Positions 14,534 through 24,351 of a stretch of DNA of 64,000 nt are shown here, in pieces. Source of the DNA: Rhodoligotrophos appendicifer (GTDB taxonomy: Bacteria > Pseudomonadota > Alphaproteobacteria > Rhizobiales > Im1); contig NZ_VHKL01000005.1 in the NCBI RefSeq assembly GCF_007474605.1, positions 248,001 through 312,000 of the forward strand. Direction: 5' to 3'. The position numbers were made by a program, and so were the translations under genes. Below the pieces are notes generated by a model. It was given only the letters and a program-made list of their open reading frames with translations, was not told the origin of the DNA and searched no databases. Position 1 is the stretch's first letter, and every line of letters begins with the position of its first letter.

Positions 14534-15553
14534 ATGAAAACAAAGCTGCTTTCGCTGGTGCTCGGCGCCACCCTTGGGGTGGCTGCGGCAACGGCTGCGT
14601 CGGCAACGACCCTTGAGGATGTGAAGGCCAAGGGATTCATTCAATGCGGCGTCAACCCCGGTCTGCCGGGGTTCGGTGCGCCGGACGACAAGGGCAACTG
14701 GACGGGCATGGATGTGGACTTCTGCCGTGCCGTGGCCTCTGCCGTCTTCGGCGATGCAACGAAGGTTAAGTTCACTCCTCTTTCCGCCAAGGAGCGGTTC
14801 ACCGCCCTTCAATCGGGCGAAATCGACCTTCTGGCCCGCAATTCCACCTGGACGATGCAGCGCGACACCGGCCTGGGCCTGACATTCACCGGCGTGAATT
14901 ACTATGACGGCCAGGGCTTCATGGTGCGCAAGTCTCTCGGCGTCGACAGTGCCTTGAAGCTCAATGGCGCCTCCGTCTGCACCCAGACCGGCACGACCAC
15001 CGAGCTCAATTTGGCGGATTATTTCCGCGCCAACAACATGACCTATCAGGTCGTGGCCTTCGAGAACAACGAGGAGGTCAACCAGGCCTATGATTCCGGT
15101 CGCTGCGATGTCTTGACCACCGATCAGTCCGGTCTGTACTCGACGCGGCTCAAGCTTGCCAATGCCGATGACCACATCGTTCTCCCCGAGATCATTTCGA
15201 AAGAGCCCCTGGGACCGGTCGTCCGCCAGAACGATCCGCAGTGGTTCAACATCGTGAAATGGGTTCTGTTCGCTCAGATCAATGCCGAGGAACTCGGCGT
15301 CACGGCGCAGAACGTCATGGACATGAAGAATTCCACCAATCCGGAGATCCGCCGGCTTTTAGGCCTCGAGGGTGATTTCGGGACCGGCATTGGGCTCACC
15401 AATGATTGGGCGGTGAACCTCATCAAGAACGTCGGCAACTATGCCGAGGTGTTTAATCGCAATATCGGTCCGGACACGCCGCTTGGCATAGCCCGCGGTC
15501 TGAACGCGCTCTGGAACAAGGGCGGGATTCAATACGCACCGCCCGTCCGGTGA
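14534..15553 (+). CDS. aapJ: General L-amino acid ABC transporter, periplasmic binding protein
   Basis: The 339-residue protein has a signal peptide (MKTKLLSLVLGATLGVAAATAASA) followed by a family 3 solute-binding fold. IQCGVNPGLPGFGAPDDKGNWTGMDVDFCRAVA is the AapJ/BztA-specific opening. NSTWTMQRDTGLGLTF and NNEEVNQAYDSGRCDVLTTDQSGL follow. It binds a wide range of polar amino acids for the AapQMP permease. A ribosome site GGACTAATC precedes the ATG. The upstream 14240-14533 gap holds a possible but weak promoter (TTGACC at 14353). A strong stem-loop follows the stop and separates it from aapQ. Confidence 0.95.
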   Translation: MKTKLLSLVLGATLGVAAATAASATTLEDVKAKGFIQCGVNPGLPGFGAPDDKGNWTGMDVDFCRAVASAVFGDATKVKFTPLSAKERFTALQSGEIDLLARNSTWTMQRDTGLGLTFTGVNYYDGQGFMVRKSLGVDSALKLNGASVCTQTGTTTELNLADYFRANNMTYQVVAFENNEEVNQAYDSGRCDVLTTDQSGLYSTRLKLANADDHIVLPEIISKEPLGPVVRQNDPQWFNIVKWVLFAQINAEELGVTAQNVMDMKNSTNPEIRRLLGLEGDFGTGIGLTNDWAVNLIKNVGNYAEVFNRNIGPDTPLGIARGLNALWNKGGIQYAPPVR

Positions 15554-15559
15554 CGCTTT

Positions 15560-15594
15560 CGAACCGTGCTGGCCGAGGGGGTCGGCACGGTTCG
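15560..15594 (+). terminator. Intercistronic stem-loop between aapJ and aapQ
   Basis: CGAACCGTGC at 15560-15569 is a perfect complement to GCACGGTTCG at 15585-15594, a 10-bp stem with a 15-base G-rich loop. There is no T-tract, so it is more likely an attenuating or 3'-end-protecting hairpin than a full terminator. Such elements behind binding-protein genes keep their mRNA more abundant than the permease message. The remaining 15595-15752 gap has no visible gene. Confidence 0.6.
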
Positions 15595-15752
15595 CTGTCT
15601 GAGCTGTCGCTCCGACCGGTCCGCAATCGAGAGCCCGATCAACGGGACAAGTGGCATCGGGCGGCAGGGCGGACGAAGCCGCTCGCGGTTGCGGGCACCT
15701 GGCCCTTGCGGGCGACCGGACTAGCCGATCCGGTACGGGGTGAGAGAATGCG

Positions 15753-16943
15753 ATGAGTGCGGTCACCGACGAGGTGCGCGCCCGGGATTCGAGGACATCC
15801 TTCTGGAATGATCCCAAGATCCGGGGAATTCTGTCCCAGGCACTGCTGATCCTGGTGGTTGGCTGGTTTGCCTGGGAGATCATCGACAACACGGTCACCA
15901 ATCTCCAGGAGCGGCGCATAGCCTCCGGCTACCGCTTCTTGGAGAACACGGCCGGCTTCGGCATCGTCCAGACCCTTATTCCCTATTCGGAAGTGTCGAG
16001 TTACGGCCGCGCCTTCGTCGTCGGCCTGCTGAATACCCTCCTGGTGGCCGGTCTTTCGATCGTCGCCGCGACGCTCCTTGGCTTCGTGATCGGAATTATG
16101 CGGCTGTCGAAGAATTGGCTGATCTCGAAGATCGCCGCCGCCTATGTTGAGGTGATCCGCAACGTGCCGCTGCTGCTGCAGCTCTTCGTCTGGTATCGGG
16201 CGGTCCTGAAATCCATGCCTTCCCCGCGCGAAAGCCATTCCTTCGCCGATCTCTTCTTCGTCAACAATCGCGGCCTTTACGCGCCCTTTCCATTGTTCGG
16301 CAGCCGCATGATCTGGGTGTTGGCGGCTCTCGGCCTCGCTGTCGTTCTGACGGCCATATTCAACATCTACGCCAAACGCCGCCAGGAGCAGACCGGGCAG
16401 CGCCTGCCGCGCTTGTGGGTGTCGGTGGCCCTGATCTTGGGCCTTCCGGCCCTGTCCCTCATCATCAACGGGGTCCCCGTCAACTTCACCTATCCGGAAT
16501 TGCAGGGCTTCAACTTCGTCGGCGGCATCAACATGATCCCCGAATTTGTTGCCTTGTTCCTGGGCCTCTCCATCTACACCGCCTCGTTCATCGCCGAAGT
16601 CGTGCGTGCTGGCATCCAGGCGGTGAGCAAGGGCCAGACCGAGGCTGGAAACGCCCTTGGACTTCGGGGCGGGTCCATCCTCCGCCTGATCGTCGTGCCC
16701 CAGGCCATGCGTGTGATCGTGCCGCCTCTGGCCAATCAATATCTGAATCTGACGAAGAACTCCTCCCTGGCTGTCGCCATCGGCTATCCCGATGTCGTCG
16801 CCACCGGCGGTACGGTTCTCAATCAGACGGGACAGGCGGTGGAGGTGATCTCGCTCTGGATGGCGGTCTATCTGACCTTGAGCCTGCTGACTTCCGGCTT
16901 CATGAATTGGTTCAATGCGCGGATTGCGCTGGTGGAGCGTTAG
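15753..16943 (+). CDS. aapQ: General L-amino acid ABC transporter, permease AapQ
   Basis: The 396-residue integral membrane protein has about eight hydrophobic segments. The first part (SFWNDPKIRGILSQALLILVVGWFAWEI..NTVTNLQERRIASGYRFL) is the long N-terminal extension specific to AapQ/BztB. The EAA loop reads SKGQTEAGNALGLRGGSILRLIVVPQAMRVIVPP and docks the ATPase AapP. It forms the transmembrane channel with AapM. Unlike the rest of the operon it is 199 bases from its upstream neighbour, with a hairpin between. It is three bases from aapM. Confidence 0.93.
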   Translation: MSAVTDEVRARDSRTSFWNDPKIRGILSQALLILVVGWFAWEIIDNTVTNLQERRIASGYRFLENTAGFGIVQTLIPYSEVSSYGRAFVVGLLNTLLVAGLSIVAATLLGFVIGIMRLSKNWLISKIAAAYVEVIRNVPLLLQLFVWYRAVLKSMPSPRESHSFADLFFVNNRGLYAPFPLFGSRMIWVLAALGLAVVLTAIFNIYAKRRQEQTGQRLPRLWVSVALILGLPALSLIINGVPVNFTYPELQGFNFVGGINMIPEFVALFLGLSIYTASFIAEVVRAGIQAVSKGQTEAGNALGLRGGSILRLIVVPQAMRVIVPPLANQYLNLTKNSSLAVAIGYPDVVATGGTVLNQTGQAVEVISLWMAVYLTLSLLTSGFMNWFNARIALVER

Positions 16944-16946
16944 GCC

Positions 16947-18278
16947 ATGACCGGCGAACCCAACGCGCCTCGCGTGCCGGCTTTTGTGCGGACGGAAAGC
17001 CTGCCGCAGCGACCTGCGCCCGTCTCCGAGCGTGGCGTCATCGGCTGGATGCACGCCCACCTGTTCTCGAGCTGGCTCAATGCCGCGCTGACGGTGGTCG
17101 GCCTCTACGTGATCGTCTCGGTCGCATGGTCGGTGATCGACTGGGCGATACTGCGCGGCATCTGGGACGGAGCCGACCGTGAGGCCTGCCTCTCGACCGA
17201 TCGCGCAACGCCGGCCGGAGCCTGTTGGGCCTTCGTTCGCGCGAAATTTCCCCAATGGGTCTACGGGCTCTATCCCCTGGACCAGCGATGGCGGGTCAAC
17301 ATCGTTTATATCGTGGGCGCCCTGGCGCTCATTCCCATGATGATCCCCTCCGCTCCCTACAAGCGCGCCAACGCGCTGTTCCTGTTGATCGTCTATCCCA
17401 TTCTGACCCTGATCCTGCTGACCGGTGGCCATTTCGCCATCGAGGCCTCCGACTGGCTGCTCCTTGTCATTCTTCTCGCGATCGCTCTGGTCTTAATTGT
17501 CCTCTTGGGCCGCGGTGCCGGCATGGTCGACGTGCCCTCCGCCTTGCGCCTCTGGGTCAAGGTCGCCCTCGGTCTCGTCCTGCTCTATGCTCTGCTCGGA
17601 TTCGACTTTGGGATGGTTGCCGTCGAGACATCGTTGTGGGGCGGCCTGCTGGTGACGTTGGTTGTGGCCATCACCGGGATCGTGGCCTCCTTGCCTATCG
17701 GCATTATTCTGGCCCTCGGCCGACGCTCGAGGCTTCCGGTGGTACGGATGCTCTCGATCATGTTCATCGAGCTGTGGCGCGGCGTGCCCTTGATCACCGT
17801 CCTGTTCATGGCCAGCGTCGTGCTGCCCTTGTTCATGCCGGCGGGCACCTCCGTCGACAAGCTGTTGCGCGCCCTGATCGGCGTTGCCCTGTTTTCCGCG
17901 GCCTATATGGCGGAGGTCATCCGGGGCGGGCTGCAGGCGATCCCCAAGGGTCAATACGAAGCAGCGGCGGCGGTGGGACTGCCCTATTGGCGCATGATGC
18001 AGTTTATCATCCTGCCCCAGGCGTTGCGGATCGTCATCCCCGGGATCGTCAACAGCTTCATTGCCTTGTTCAAGGACACGACACTGGTCAGCATCATCGG
18101 CATCTTCGATCTGTTGGGCATCCTTCATGCCGGTCTCGCCGATGCGCGCTGGTCGACGCCTCAGACCGCAGCCACTGGCTATTTCGCCGTAGCCTTGATC
18201 TATTGGATTTTCTGTTTTTCCATGAGCCGGTATTCCATCTTCATGGAGCACCGCCTCGGAGCCGGGATGAGAAGGTGA
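16947..18278 (+). CDS. aapM: General L-amino acid ABC transporter, permease AapM
   Basis: The 443-residue protein has a periplasmic region rich in charged residues after the first TM, as usual for AapM. Several TMs follow, and the HisM-type core begins with LWGGLLVTLVVAITGIVASLPIGIILALGRRS. The EAA loop is PKGQYEAAAAVGLPYWRMMQFIILPQALRIVIPG. It pairs with AapQ and AapP. The ATG lies three bases after the aapQ stop. The C-terminus CFSMSRYSIFMEHRLG is the conserved family ending. Confidence 0.93.
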   Translation: MTGEPNAPRVPAFVRTESLPQRPAPVSERGVIGWMHAHLFSSWLNAALTVVGLYVIVSVAWSVIDWAILRGIWDGADREACLSTDRATPAGACWAFVRAKFPQWVYGLYPLDQRWRVNIVYIVGALALIPMMIPSAPYKRANALFLLIVYPILTLILLTGGHFAIEASDWLLLVILLAIALVLIVLLGRGAGMVDVPSALRLWVKVALGLVLLYALLGFDFGMVAVETSLWGGLLVTLVVAITGIVASLPIGIILALGRRSRLPVVRMLSIMFIELWRGVPLITVLFMASVVLPLFMPAGTSVDKLLRALIGVALFSAAYMAEVIRGGLQAIPKGQYEAAAAVGLPYWRMMQFIILPQALRIVIPGIVNSFIALFKDTTLVSIIGIFDLLGILHAGLADARWSTPQTAATGYFAVALIYWIFCFSMSRYSIFMEHRLGAGMRR

Positions 18279-18287
18279 GGAGCTGAC

Positions 18288-19082
<795 letters not shown>

Positions 19083-19157
19083 CGTTTGACAGGAATTGCG
19101 GCTGGATGTCGGTCCAGTCCGGAGGCGCCCGGGCGATATGATCCCGGCTTTGACCGA

Positions 19158-20351
19158 TCACCCTCCTGAGGCAAGCCCCCGGCGCAGGCGCTTGGCGAGA
19201 GCCCAGAGCTTCGGGTTCGTCTTGATGCGGCGCTTGACCCAAATGCCGAGCCGAACCGCGCCCGTATAGATCAGGCCGCGAAAGGTGATCCCCCTGACCA
19301 TCTCATGCAGGGCGACGCGTCGATCGATCCAGGGATCCTTGTAGTTGCCCTGACCGGCGCCGAAATCGAAATGCGCAAGGCCGGCCGTGGTGCACGCCTC
19401 GATCGCCCGCCGCAGCACGGCATCGCCTGGCGAGAAGGACCGCCAGCGGCTGCCGGCCATGGACAGCACCAGCGCGTGAAACGTGCCGTCATGGATGCCC
19501 CCGCAGGCGATCCCCAGGCTTTCGTCGTCCACACTGAGGCGGTAGAGCGCCAGCCTTGGTCCCTCGGCCCCGCTCCGCGCCGCCAGCGCGCGCAGGAAGG
19601 CTCTCTCTGGCGCCTGGTCCCCGCAGGAGATGCCCATTTCCTTCATGCGCTGCTGATGCTGTGCGAACAAGGTCTCGATCGCAGCGGCCTCCTCGGCTCC
19701 CCGTTGCGGCAGTCCGAAGCGGACGGTGCCGGTCCGGGCCAGTCGTGCATCCCGCTTGCGCGCCGCCCGTCGCGAGCCGCTCGACCGATGCGCGGCATGG
19801 AGGGTCTCGTAATCCCCGGTCAGCGCGGTCACATAGCCGTCATTGGCGCTGCGGCTCGTGAACAGGAGGCGCAACGGGTGCGGAGTGCCGAGCCATTCTG
19901 CCGGCAGCGCCGTCAGATGCACCGCATCATGCGGCCCGACGGCCTTCACGATGGCAGGCCACCAGGGCTGCAAGTCGCAGCCCGCTTGTTTGAGAAAACC
20001 TCGGTCGTAGAGACCGAAGCCGTAATTTAGGGTGGGCGCCGTGGCCCAGGTCAGGATCCGGCAGTGAGACCGCGTCACGATGGCGAGCGGCAGCAGGAAG
20101 GCGATCTCGCCGGAAGGGCGCCGTCCCATGATGATTCTGGCTTCGATCCCTGCGGTGCGCCCGATCGTCTCCAGGAAGGCCGAGCACCATTCCCAGGTGT
20201 CGTAGAACGTCCCCAGACCGCGCGCCTGCAGGTCCCGCCACGCCTCGCCCAGCGCGTCGAAATCGGCATGGCAGGAGAGCTGGAGAGGCGGATGGATGCT
20301 CCGGGTTCCCTGGACGGGGGCCGGCTTGGCGGCGACCTTCAGGCGTGGCAT
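19158..20351 (-). CDS. CelD/BcsL-type GNAT acetyltransferase
   Basis: The frame is open from 20489, but the upstream 46 codons overlap the region of the divergent gene and read as junk. ATG at 20351 (MPRLKVAAKP) is the best start, giving 397 residues. The core has the GNAT_6/CelD layout: W-x-DLQARGLGTFYDTWEW early, APTLNYGFGLYDRGF, a long helix RRAARKRDARLARTG, and a C-terminal LYRLSVDDESLGIACGGIHDGTFHALVLSM...FSPGDAVLRRAIEAC..LAHFDFGAGQGNYKDPWIDR. This family is linked to cellulose and other exopolysaccharide synthesis. A divergent polysaccharide deacetylase gene supports a glycan role. Substrate is unknown. Confidence 0.8.
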   Translation of the reverse strand: MPRLKVAAKPAPVQGTRSIHPPLQLSCHADFDALGEAWRDLQARGLGTFYDTWEWCSAFLETIGRTAGIEARIIMGRRPSGEIAFLLPLAIVTRSHCRILTWATAPTLNYGFGLYDRGFLKQAGCDLQPWWPAIVKAVGPHDAVHLTALPAEWLGTPHPLRLLFTSRSANDGYVTALTGDYETLHAAHRSSGSRRAARKRDARLARTGTVRFGLPQRGAEEAAAIETLFAQHQQRMKEMGISCGDQAPERAFLRALAARSGAEGPRLALYRLSVDDESLGIACGGIHDGTFHALVLSMAGSRWRSFSPGDAVLRRAIEACTTAGLAHFDFGAGQGNYKDPWIDRRVALHEMVRGITFRGLIYTGAVRLGIWVKRRIKTNPKLWALAKRLRRGLASGG

Positions 20352-20469
20352 TGGTCTTGCTTCGAAGTGAAGGCCTGGCAATGCCACGGTGGACCTCTCG
20401 GCTGAGCCTATGTGCCTGAAATCCCAAGCGGGACCGTTCTGGCACAGGCAGAACTGGACATGATCGCCG

Positions 20470-21525
20470 ATGCAAGACCCGCGCCTCATTCAACTGGCTC
20501 TGAAGTTCCTGGACGCGAGCGGCGCGGCGAGAATCCTGGCGCCTGCCTTTCGGGGGCGGGGTGCAATTTTAATGCTGCACCACGTCCGTCCGGGTGGCGG
20601 CACGGACACGGGCTTTGCCCCCAATCGCGGCCTTGAGATCACACCCGAATTCTTAGCGGCCGTCATCGACCATGTCCGGGCGCGCGGCTACGAGATCGTC
20701 TCCCTCGCGCATGCCGTGGAGCGGCTCAGAACCGGCGATTCCGGCAGGCCCTTCGTGGTCTTGACCCTCGACGACGGATATCAAGATAATATCGACCACG
20801 CCGTTCCGGTTTTCCGAGTCGCGAACGCGCCTTACACGATTTTCTTCGCACCGGCGATTACCGATGGAACCTGCGAATTATGGTGGCGCATCCTTGAGCT
20901 GGCCATCCACGACAACGACGCGGTGCACGCCGAAATCGAGGGGGAACGTCTCCGCCTCGCCGCACAAACGGCCGAACAGAAGATGAGCGCCTTCATGGCC
21001 TTGTACTGGCCGGTTCGGCGGATGGAGGAACATGAGCAGCGCCGCTGGATCCGGCGTTTCGCGAGTGCCTACGGGATCAACGTCGACCTCTATTGCCGCT
21101 CGGTGGCGATGGACTGGGATGCGGTCCGCACCCTCGCTGAAGATCCCCTCTGTACGATTGGCGCCCACACGATCAACCATTATGCTGTGGCAAGGCTGCC
21201 GGCGGAGGAGGCCCTCGCCGAGATGAGGCGCTCCGCCGATCGGCTGGCAGCAGAGACTGGAGTGCGGCCCCAATTCTTCGCCTATCCCTATGGCGATGAG
21301 GGCTCGGCCGGGCCGCGGGACTTCGACCTGGCAGTCGAGGCCGGGTTCACGGCAGCGGTCACGACCGCCAAGGGTGTGATCAAGGCGAACCATGCCGGCC
21401 AGCTGACTGGCCTGCCGCGGCTCTCCCTCAATGGCGACTACCAGCGCCTGGACTATCTCGACGTGCTGCTCGGCGGCCTGCCTTTCGCCGCCCGCGACCT
21501 TGCCCGCACGCTTCTTCGGCGCTAG
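20470..21525 (+). CDS. Polysaccharide deacetylase (NodB-homology) family protein
   Basis: The 351-residue protein carries the carbohydrate esterase 4 motifs: TLDDGY (catalytic and metal Asp), HTINHY for the metal-binding histidines, and RPQFFAYPYGDEG for motif 3. LMLHHVRPGG near the N-terminus is typical of the subfamily found in exopolysaccharide and glycosyltransferase clusters. There is no signal peptide, so it may act in the cytoplasm or be anchored by its partners. It would remove N- or O-acetyl groups from a polysaccharide. It diverges from the CelD-type acetyltransferase gene, suggesting opposite edits of the same polymer. Confidence 0.85.
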   Translation: MQDPRLIQLALKFLDASGAARILAPAFRGRGAILMLHHVRPGGGTDTGFAPNRGLEITPEFLAAVIDHVRARGYEIVSLAHAVERLRTGDSGRPFVVLTLDDGYQDNIDHAVPVFRVANAPYTIFFAPAITDGTCELWWRILELAIHDNDAVHAEIEGERLRLAAQTAEQKMSAFMALYWPVRRMEEHEQRRWIRRFASAYGINVDLYCRSVAMDWDAVRTLAEDPLCTIGAHTINHYAVARLPAEEALAEMRRSADRLAAETGVRPQFFAYPYGDEGSAGPRDFDLAVEAGFTAAVTTAKGVIKANHAGQLTGLPRLSLNGDYQRLDYLDVLLGGLPFAARDLARTLLRR

Positions 21526-21740
21526 GAGGCATCCGGCTTCTGCATCCACGAGACGATCGCCATGGCGGGGATCACCCACAGGAGCCCGCCGATCAGATAG
21601 AACAGGGTCTGCGCCCAGACCGAAGCCCCCGGCATATGCGTGGCGCCATAGACCATGGCGGCCAGGCAATAGACGATGATGAACACGACCAGGACCACCG
21701 TGCCGATGAGCTTGCGAATGCGGCGGGGAAGGCTGAACAT
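21522..21740 (-). CDS. DUF2842 membrane protein
   Basis: The gene is the 72-residue end of a longer open frame. ATG at 21740 (MFSLPRRIRKLIG) starts the conserved unit. Two transmembrane helices cover about residues 11-33 and 42-64, with YGATHMPGASVWAQTLFYLIGGLLWVIPAM-W between, the DUF2842 signature. Alphaproteobacteria keep it widely, often by the heme A or cytochrome oxidase genes, as here next to ctaA. Function unknown. It overlaps the deacetylase stop by four bases. Confidence 0.8.
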   Translation of the reverse strand: MFSLPRRIRKLIGTVVLVVFIIVYCLAAMVYGATHMPGASVWAQTLFYLIGGLLWVIPAMAIVSWMQKPDAS

Positions 21741-21825
21741 GACGTGTCTCTGCTCCGACGCGACCCACTGCCGCGTGCTCTTGGCTGATCTTGCCCTCGA
21801 TGAGGCGGCGACGTAATCGAGTGCT

Positions 21826-22920
21826 ATGTCCGAAACCGTTCTGAGCGCGTCAAGTCCCGAGATCGCCGCGGCCAGCGAGAAGCAGCGTCGCGCGAGGCCG
21901 GCCATCCGCGCCTGGCTGGTGGTCGTGGCGCTGCTGATCATCGCCATGGTGACCGTCGGGGGGGCGACCCGCCTCACTGAATCCGGTCTGTCCATTACCG
22001 AATGGAAGCCCTTGCTCGGCGCCATTCCGCCGCTCACCCATGGCGACTGGACGGCAGCCTTCGACAAATACCGGCAAATCCCGCAATACCAGATCCTCAA
22101 CAAGGGCATGAGCCTGGAGGAGTTCCAATTCATCTATTGGTGGGAATGGGCCCATCGCTTTCTCGGCCGCTTCATCGGCATCGTCTTTCTCGTGCCCTTC
22201 CTGTTTTTCTGGGCCACGGGCCGGCTGGAGAGGACGCTGGTTCCGAAGCTGGCGCTGATGTTCCTGCTCGGCGGGCTGCAGGGTGCGCTGGGCTGGTACA
22301 TGGTCGCCAGCGGCCTGTCGGAGCGCACCAGCGTCAGCCAATATCGCCTGGCCGCGCATTTGGGCCTTGCCGTGCTGATTTTCGGCGTCATCTGGTGGAC
22401 GGTGCTGCAACTCGGACGCGTCAAGCTCCGGCCCCGCATGCCGTCCACGGGCAGCCTTGGTGCGGGTCTTGTTGCCGGCCTGATTTTTCTACAGGTTCTT
22501 CTGGGTGGCCTCGTAGCCGGCCTGGATGCCGGCATGGGCTACAATACCTGGCCGCTCATGGACGGCGCGCTCATTCCCGTGGGCCTCTGGCACCTGTCGC
22601 CATGGTGGCTGAACATGTTCGAGAATGCGATGACCGTGCAGTTCGATCATCGGATTCTCGCTTACGTGATCACTCTGGCAGCTTTAGCTCAGGCATGGCG
22701 TCTGCGCGCATCGGGGAGCGGGGTTGCGAATGCGGCCATCGCCGTGGTGGTTCTGGTGCTTTTGCAGGCGACCGGCGGCATCCTGACCCTTGTGCATCAG
22801 GTGCCGCTCTGGCTGGGCCTGATCCATCAGGCCGGGGCGGTAATCTTGTTCGCCGCCAGCCTGTGGATGCTTCATCGCACGCTCTACGAGGCGGATGCGC
22901 CTCAGGCCGTCAGGGCCTGA
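21826..22920 (+). CDS. ctaA: Heme A synthase (COX15/CtaA)
   Basis: The 364-residue polytopic protein has eight predicted TMs. Family motifs are GGATRLTESGLSITEWKPLLGAIPP, WWEWAHRFLGRFIG, GLQGALGWYMVASGL, AAHLGLAVLIFG, LLGGLVAGLDAGMGYNTWPLMDG, VQFDHRILAYV and VHQVPLWLGLIHQAGAVILF. His in EWAHRF, AAHLG, QFDHR and LIHQ are the heme ligands. It oxidises heme O to heme A for cytochrome c oxidase. It overlaps the converging metY gene by 19 bases at the 3' end. Confidence 0.95.
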   Translation: MSETVLSASSPEIAAASEKQRRARPAIRAWLVVVALLIIAMVTVGGATRLTESGLSITEWKPLLGAIPPLTHGDWTAAFDKYRQIPQYQILNKGMSLEEFQFIYWWEWAHRFLGRFIGIVFLVPFLFFWATGRLERTLVPKLALMFLLGGLQGALGWYMVASGLSERTSVSQYRLAAHLGLAVLIFGVIWWTVLQLGRVKLRPRMPSTGSLGAGLVAGLIFLQVLLGGLVAGLDAGMGYNTWPLMDGALIPVGLWHLSPWWLNMFENAMTVQFDHRILAYVITLAALAQAWRLRASGSGVANAAIAVVVLVLLQATGGILTLVHQVPLWLGLIHQAGAVILFAASLWMLHRTLYEADAPQAVRA

Positions 22921-24185
22921 TCGAGATCGGCGATCAGATCCTGGACGTCCTCGATGCCCACCGACAGGCGCACCACGTCGGGCCCCGCGCCGGCTGAGGT
23001 TTTCTGTTCATCCGTCAGCTGCCGATGCGTGGTCGATGCCGGATGGATGATCAGCGAGCGCGTATCGCCGATATTGGCGAGATGGCTGAACAGCTCGACC
23101 TTGCTGACGAGTTTGATTCCCGCATCATATCCGCCCTTGAGGCCGAAGGTGAGCACCGCGCCCGCGCCCTTGGGCGAATATTTCTGCTGCAGGGCATGGT
23201 CCTGGTCGCCCGGCAGGCCGGCATAGGACACCCAGCCGACGGCCGGATGGCTCTTCAGGAATGTCGCGACCTCCAAGGCATTGTCGCAGTGCCGCTGCAT
23301 TCTGAGGCTCAACGTCTCCATGCCGGTGAGGATCAGGAACGAGTTGAGCGGCGCGATGGCGGGGCCGAGATCGCGCAGTCCCAGCACCCGCGCTGCGATG
23401 GCGAAGGCGATATTGCCGAAGGTCTCATGCAGCTTGAGGCCGTTATAGCTCGGCGAGGGCTCCGACAGGGTGGGGTACTTGCCGTCCTTGGACCAGTCGA
23501 ACGTGCCCGCATCGATGAGCGCGCCGCCGACTGAATTGCCGTGGCCGCCGAGGAACTTGGTCAGCGAATGAACGACGATGTCGGCGCCGAACTCGATGGG
23601 CTTGATCAGGTATGGTGTCGCCAGGGTGTTGTCGACGATGAACGGCACGCCCAGCCGCTTGGCGATTTTGGCGATGGCCTCGAGATCGGTGACACGGCCG
23701 CCTGGATTGGCGATCGACTCGGCGAAGATGGCCTTCGTCTTCGGTCCGGCGGCCGCTTCGATAGAGGCTGGATTGTTGGAATCCGCCCATTTCACGTGCC
23801 AGCCGAACTTCTTGAAGGAATGGTTGAACTGGTTGATCGAGCCGCCATAGAGCTGGCGGGTCGCGATGAACTCATCACCCGGCTGCAGCAGGGTATGGAA
23901 GATCAGAAGCTGCGCGGCATGACCTGAGGCGACTGCAAGCGCGGCCGTGCCGCCTTCCAGCGCGGCGACCTTCGCCTCCAGCACGGACTGGGTCGGGTTG
24001 TTGATGCGGGTATAGATATTCCCGAAAGCCTCGAGGCCGAACAGCGCGGCGGCGTGATCGACATCCTCGAAGACATAGGACGTGGTCTGGTAGATCGGCG
24101 TGATCCGGGCACCCGTTGCCGGATCGGGCTGGGCACCGGCGTGGATCGCCAGGGTATCGAATCCTACTGTACCGTCGAGGGCCAT
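22902..24185 (-). CDS. metY: O-acetylhomoserine aminocarboxypropyltransferase
   Basis: The 427-residue protein starts behind CTGGAGGAAAACC. It opens with GFDTLAIHAGAQPDPATGARITPIYQTTSYVFED, the signature of OAH sulfhydrylases. IYTRINNPTQ binds PLP phosphate, FIVDNTLATP holds the pyridine Asp, and SLTKFLGGHGN gives the Schiff-base Lys210. It makes homocysteine from O-acetylhomoserine and sulfide. The length, about 30 residues more than MetB/MetC types, fits MetY. It is one of three PLP sulfur enzymes in the window. The upstream region carries an inverted repeat that might be an operator. Confidence 0.92.
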   Translation of the reverse strand: MALDGTVGFDTLAIHAGAQPDPATGARITPIYQTTSYVFEDVDHAAALFGLEAFGNIYTRINNPTQSVLEAKVAALEGGTAALAVASGHAAQLLIFHTLLQPGDEFIATRQLYGGSINQFNHSFKKFGWHVKWADSNNPASIEAAAGPKTKAIFAESIANPGGRVTDLEAIAKIAKRLGVPFIVDNTLATPYLIKPIEFGADIVVHSLTKFLGGHGNSVGGALIDAGTFDWSKDGKYPTLSEPSPSYNGLKLHETFGNIAFAIAARVLGLRDLGPAIAPLNSFLILTGMETLSLRMQRHCDNALEVATFLKSHPAVGWVSYAGLPGDQDHALQQKYSPKGAGAVLTFGLKGGYDAGIKLVSKVELFSHLANIGDTRSLIIHPASTTHRQLTDEQKTSAGAGPDVVRLSVGIEDVQDLIADLDQALTA

Positions 24186-24265
24186 GGTTTTCCTCCAGTA
24201 AGTCGACCGCTTCGGCGGCCGGTGAAAAGACGCGAGTTCTTAGCCTGGGCTGATAGAAAAAACAA

Positions 24266-24285
24266 TCGTCCGATATACAGAACGA
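24266..24285 (-). promoter_or_regulatory. Inverted repeat upstream of metY, operator candidate
   Basis: TCGTCC at 24266-24271 and GAACGA at 24280-24285 form an inverted repeat (five of six pairs) around an AT-rich GATATACA centre, about 80 bases before the metY start. The arms recall the GTTCG/CGAAC repeat before the rhodanese-metZ operon. A possible minus-strand promoter (TTGTTT, 17 bases, TAAGAA) lies between it and the gene. A shared regulator is only a guess. Confidence 0.25.
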
Positions 24286-24351
24286 CCGGTGCGGGGGGTA
24301 ACCGATCCTGCTTGGCCGCTCCACTTCCCATTCGACGAACGGGAGCGGGCG

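Noticed and set aside
24186-24351. SAM-II riboswitch upstream of met genes
   Set aside because: The conserved pseudoknot sequence was not found upstream of metC, metY or the rhodanese-metZ operon.
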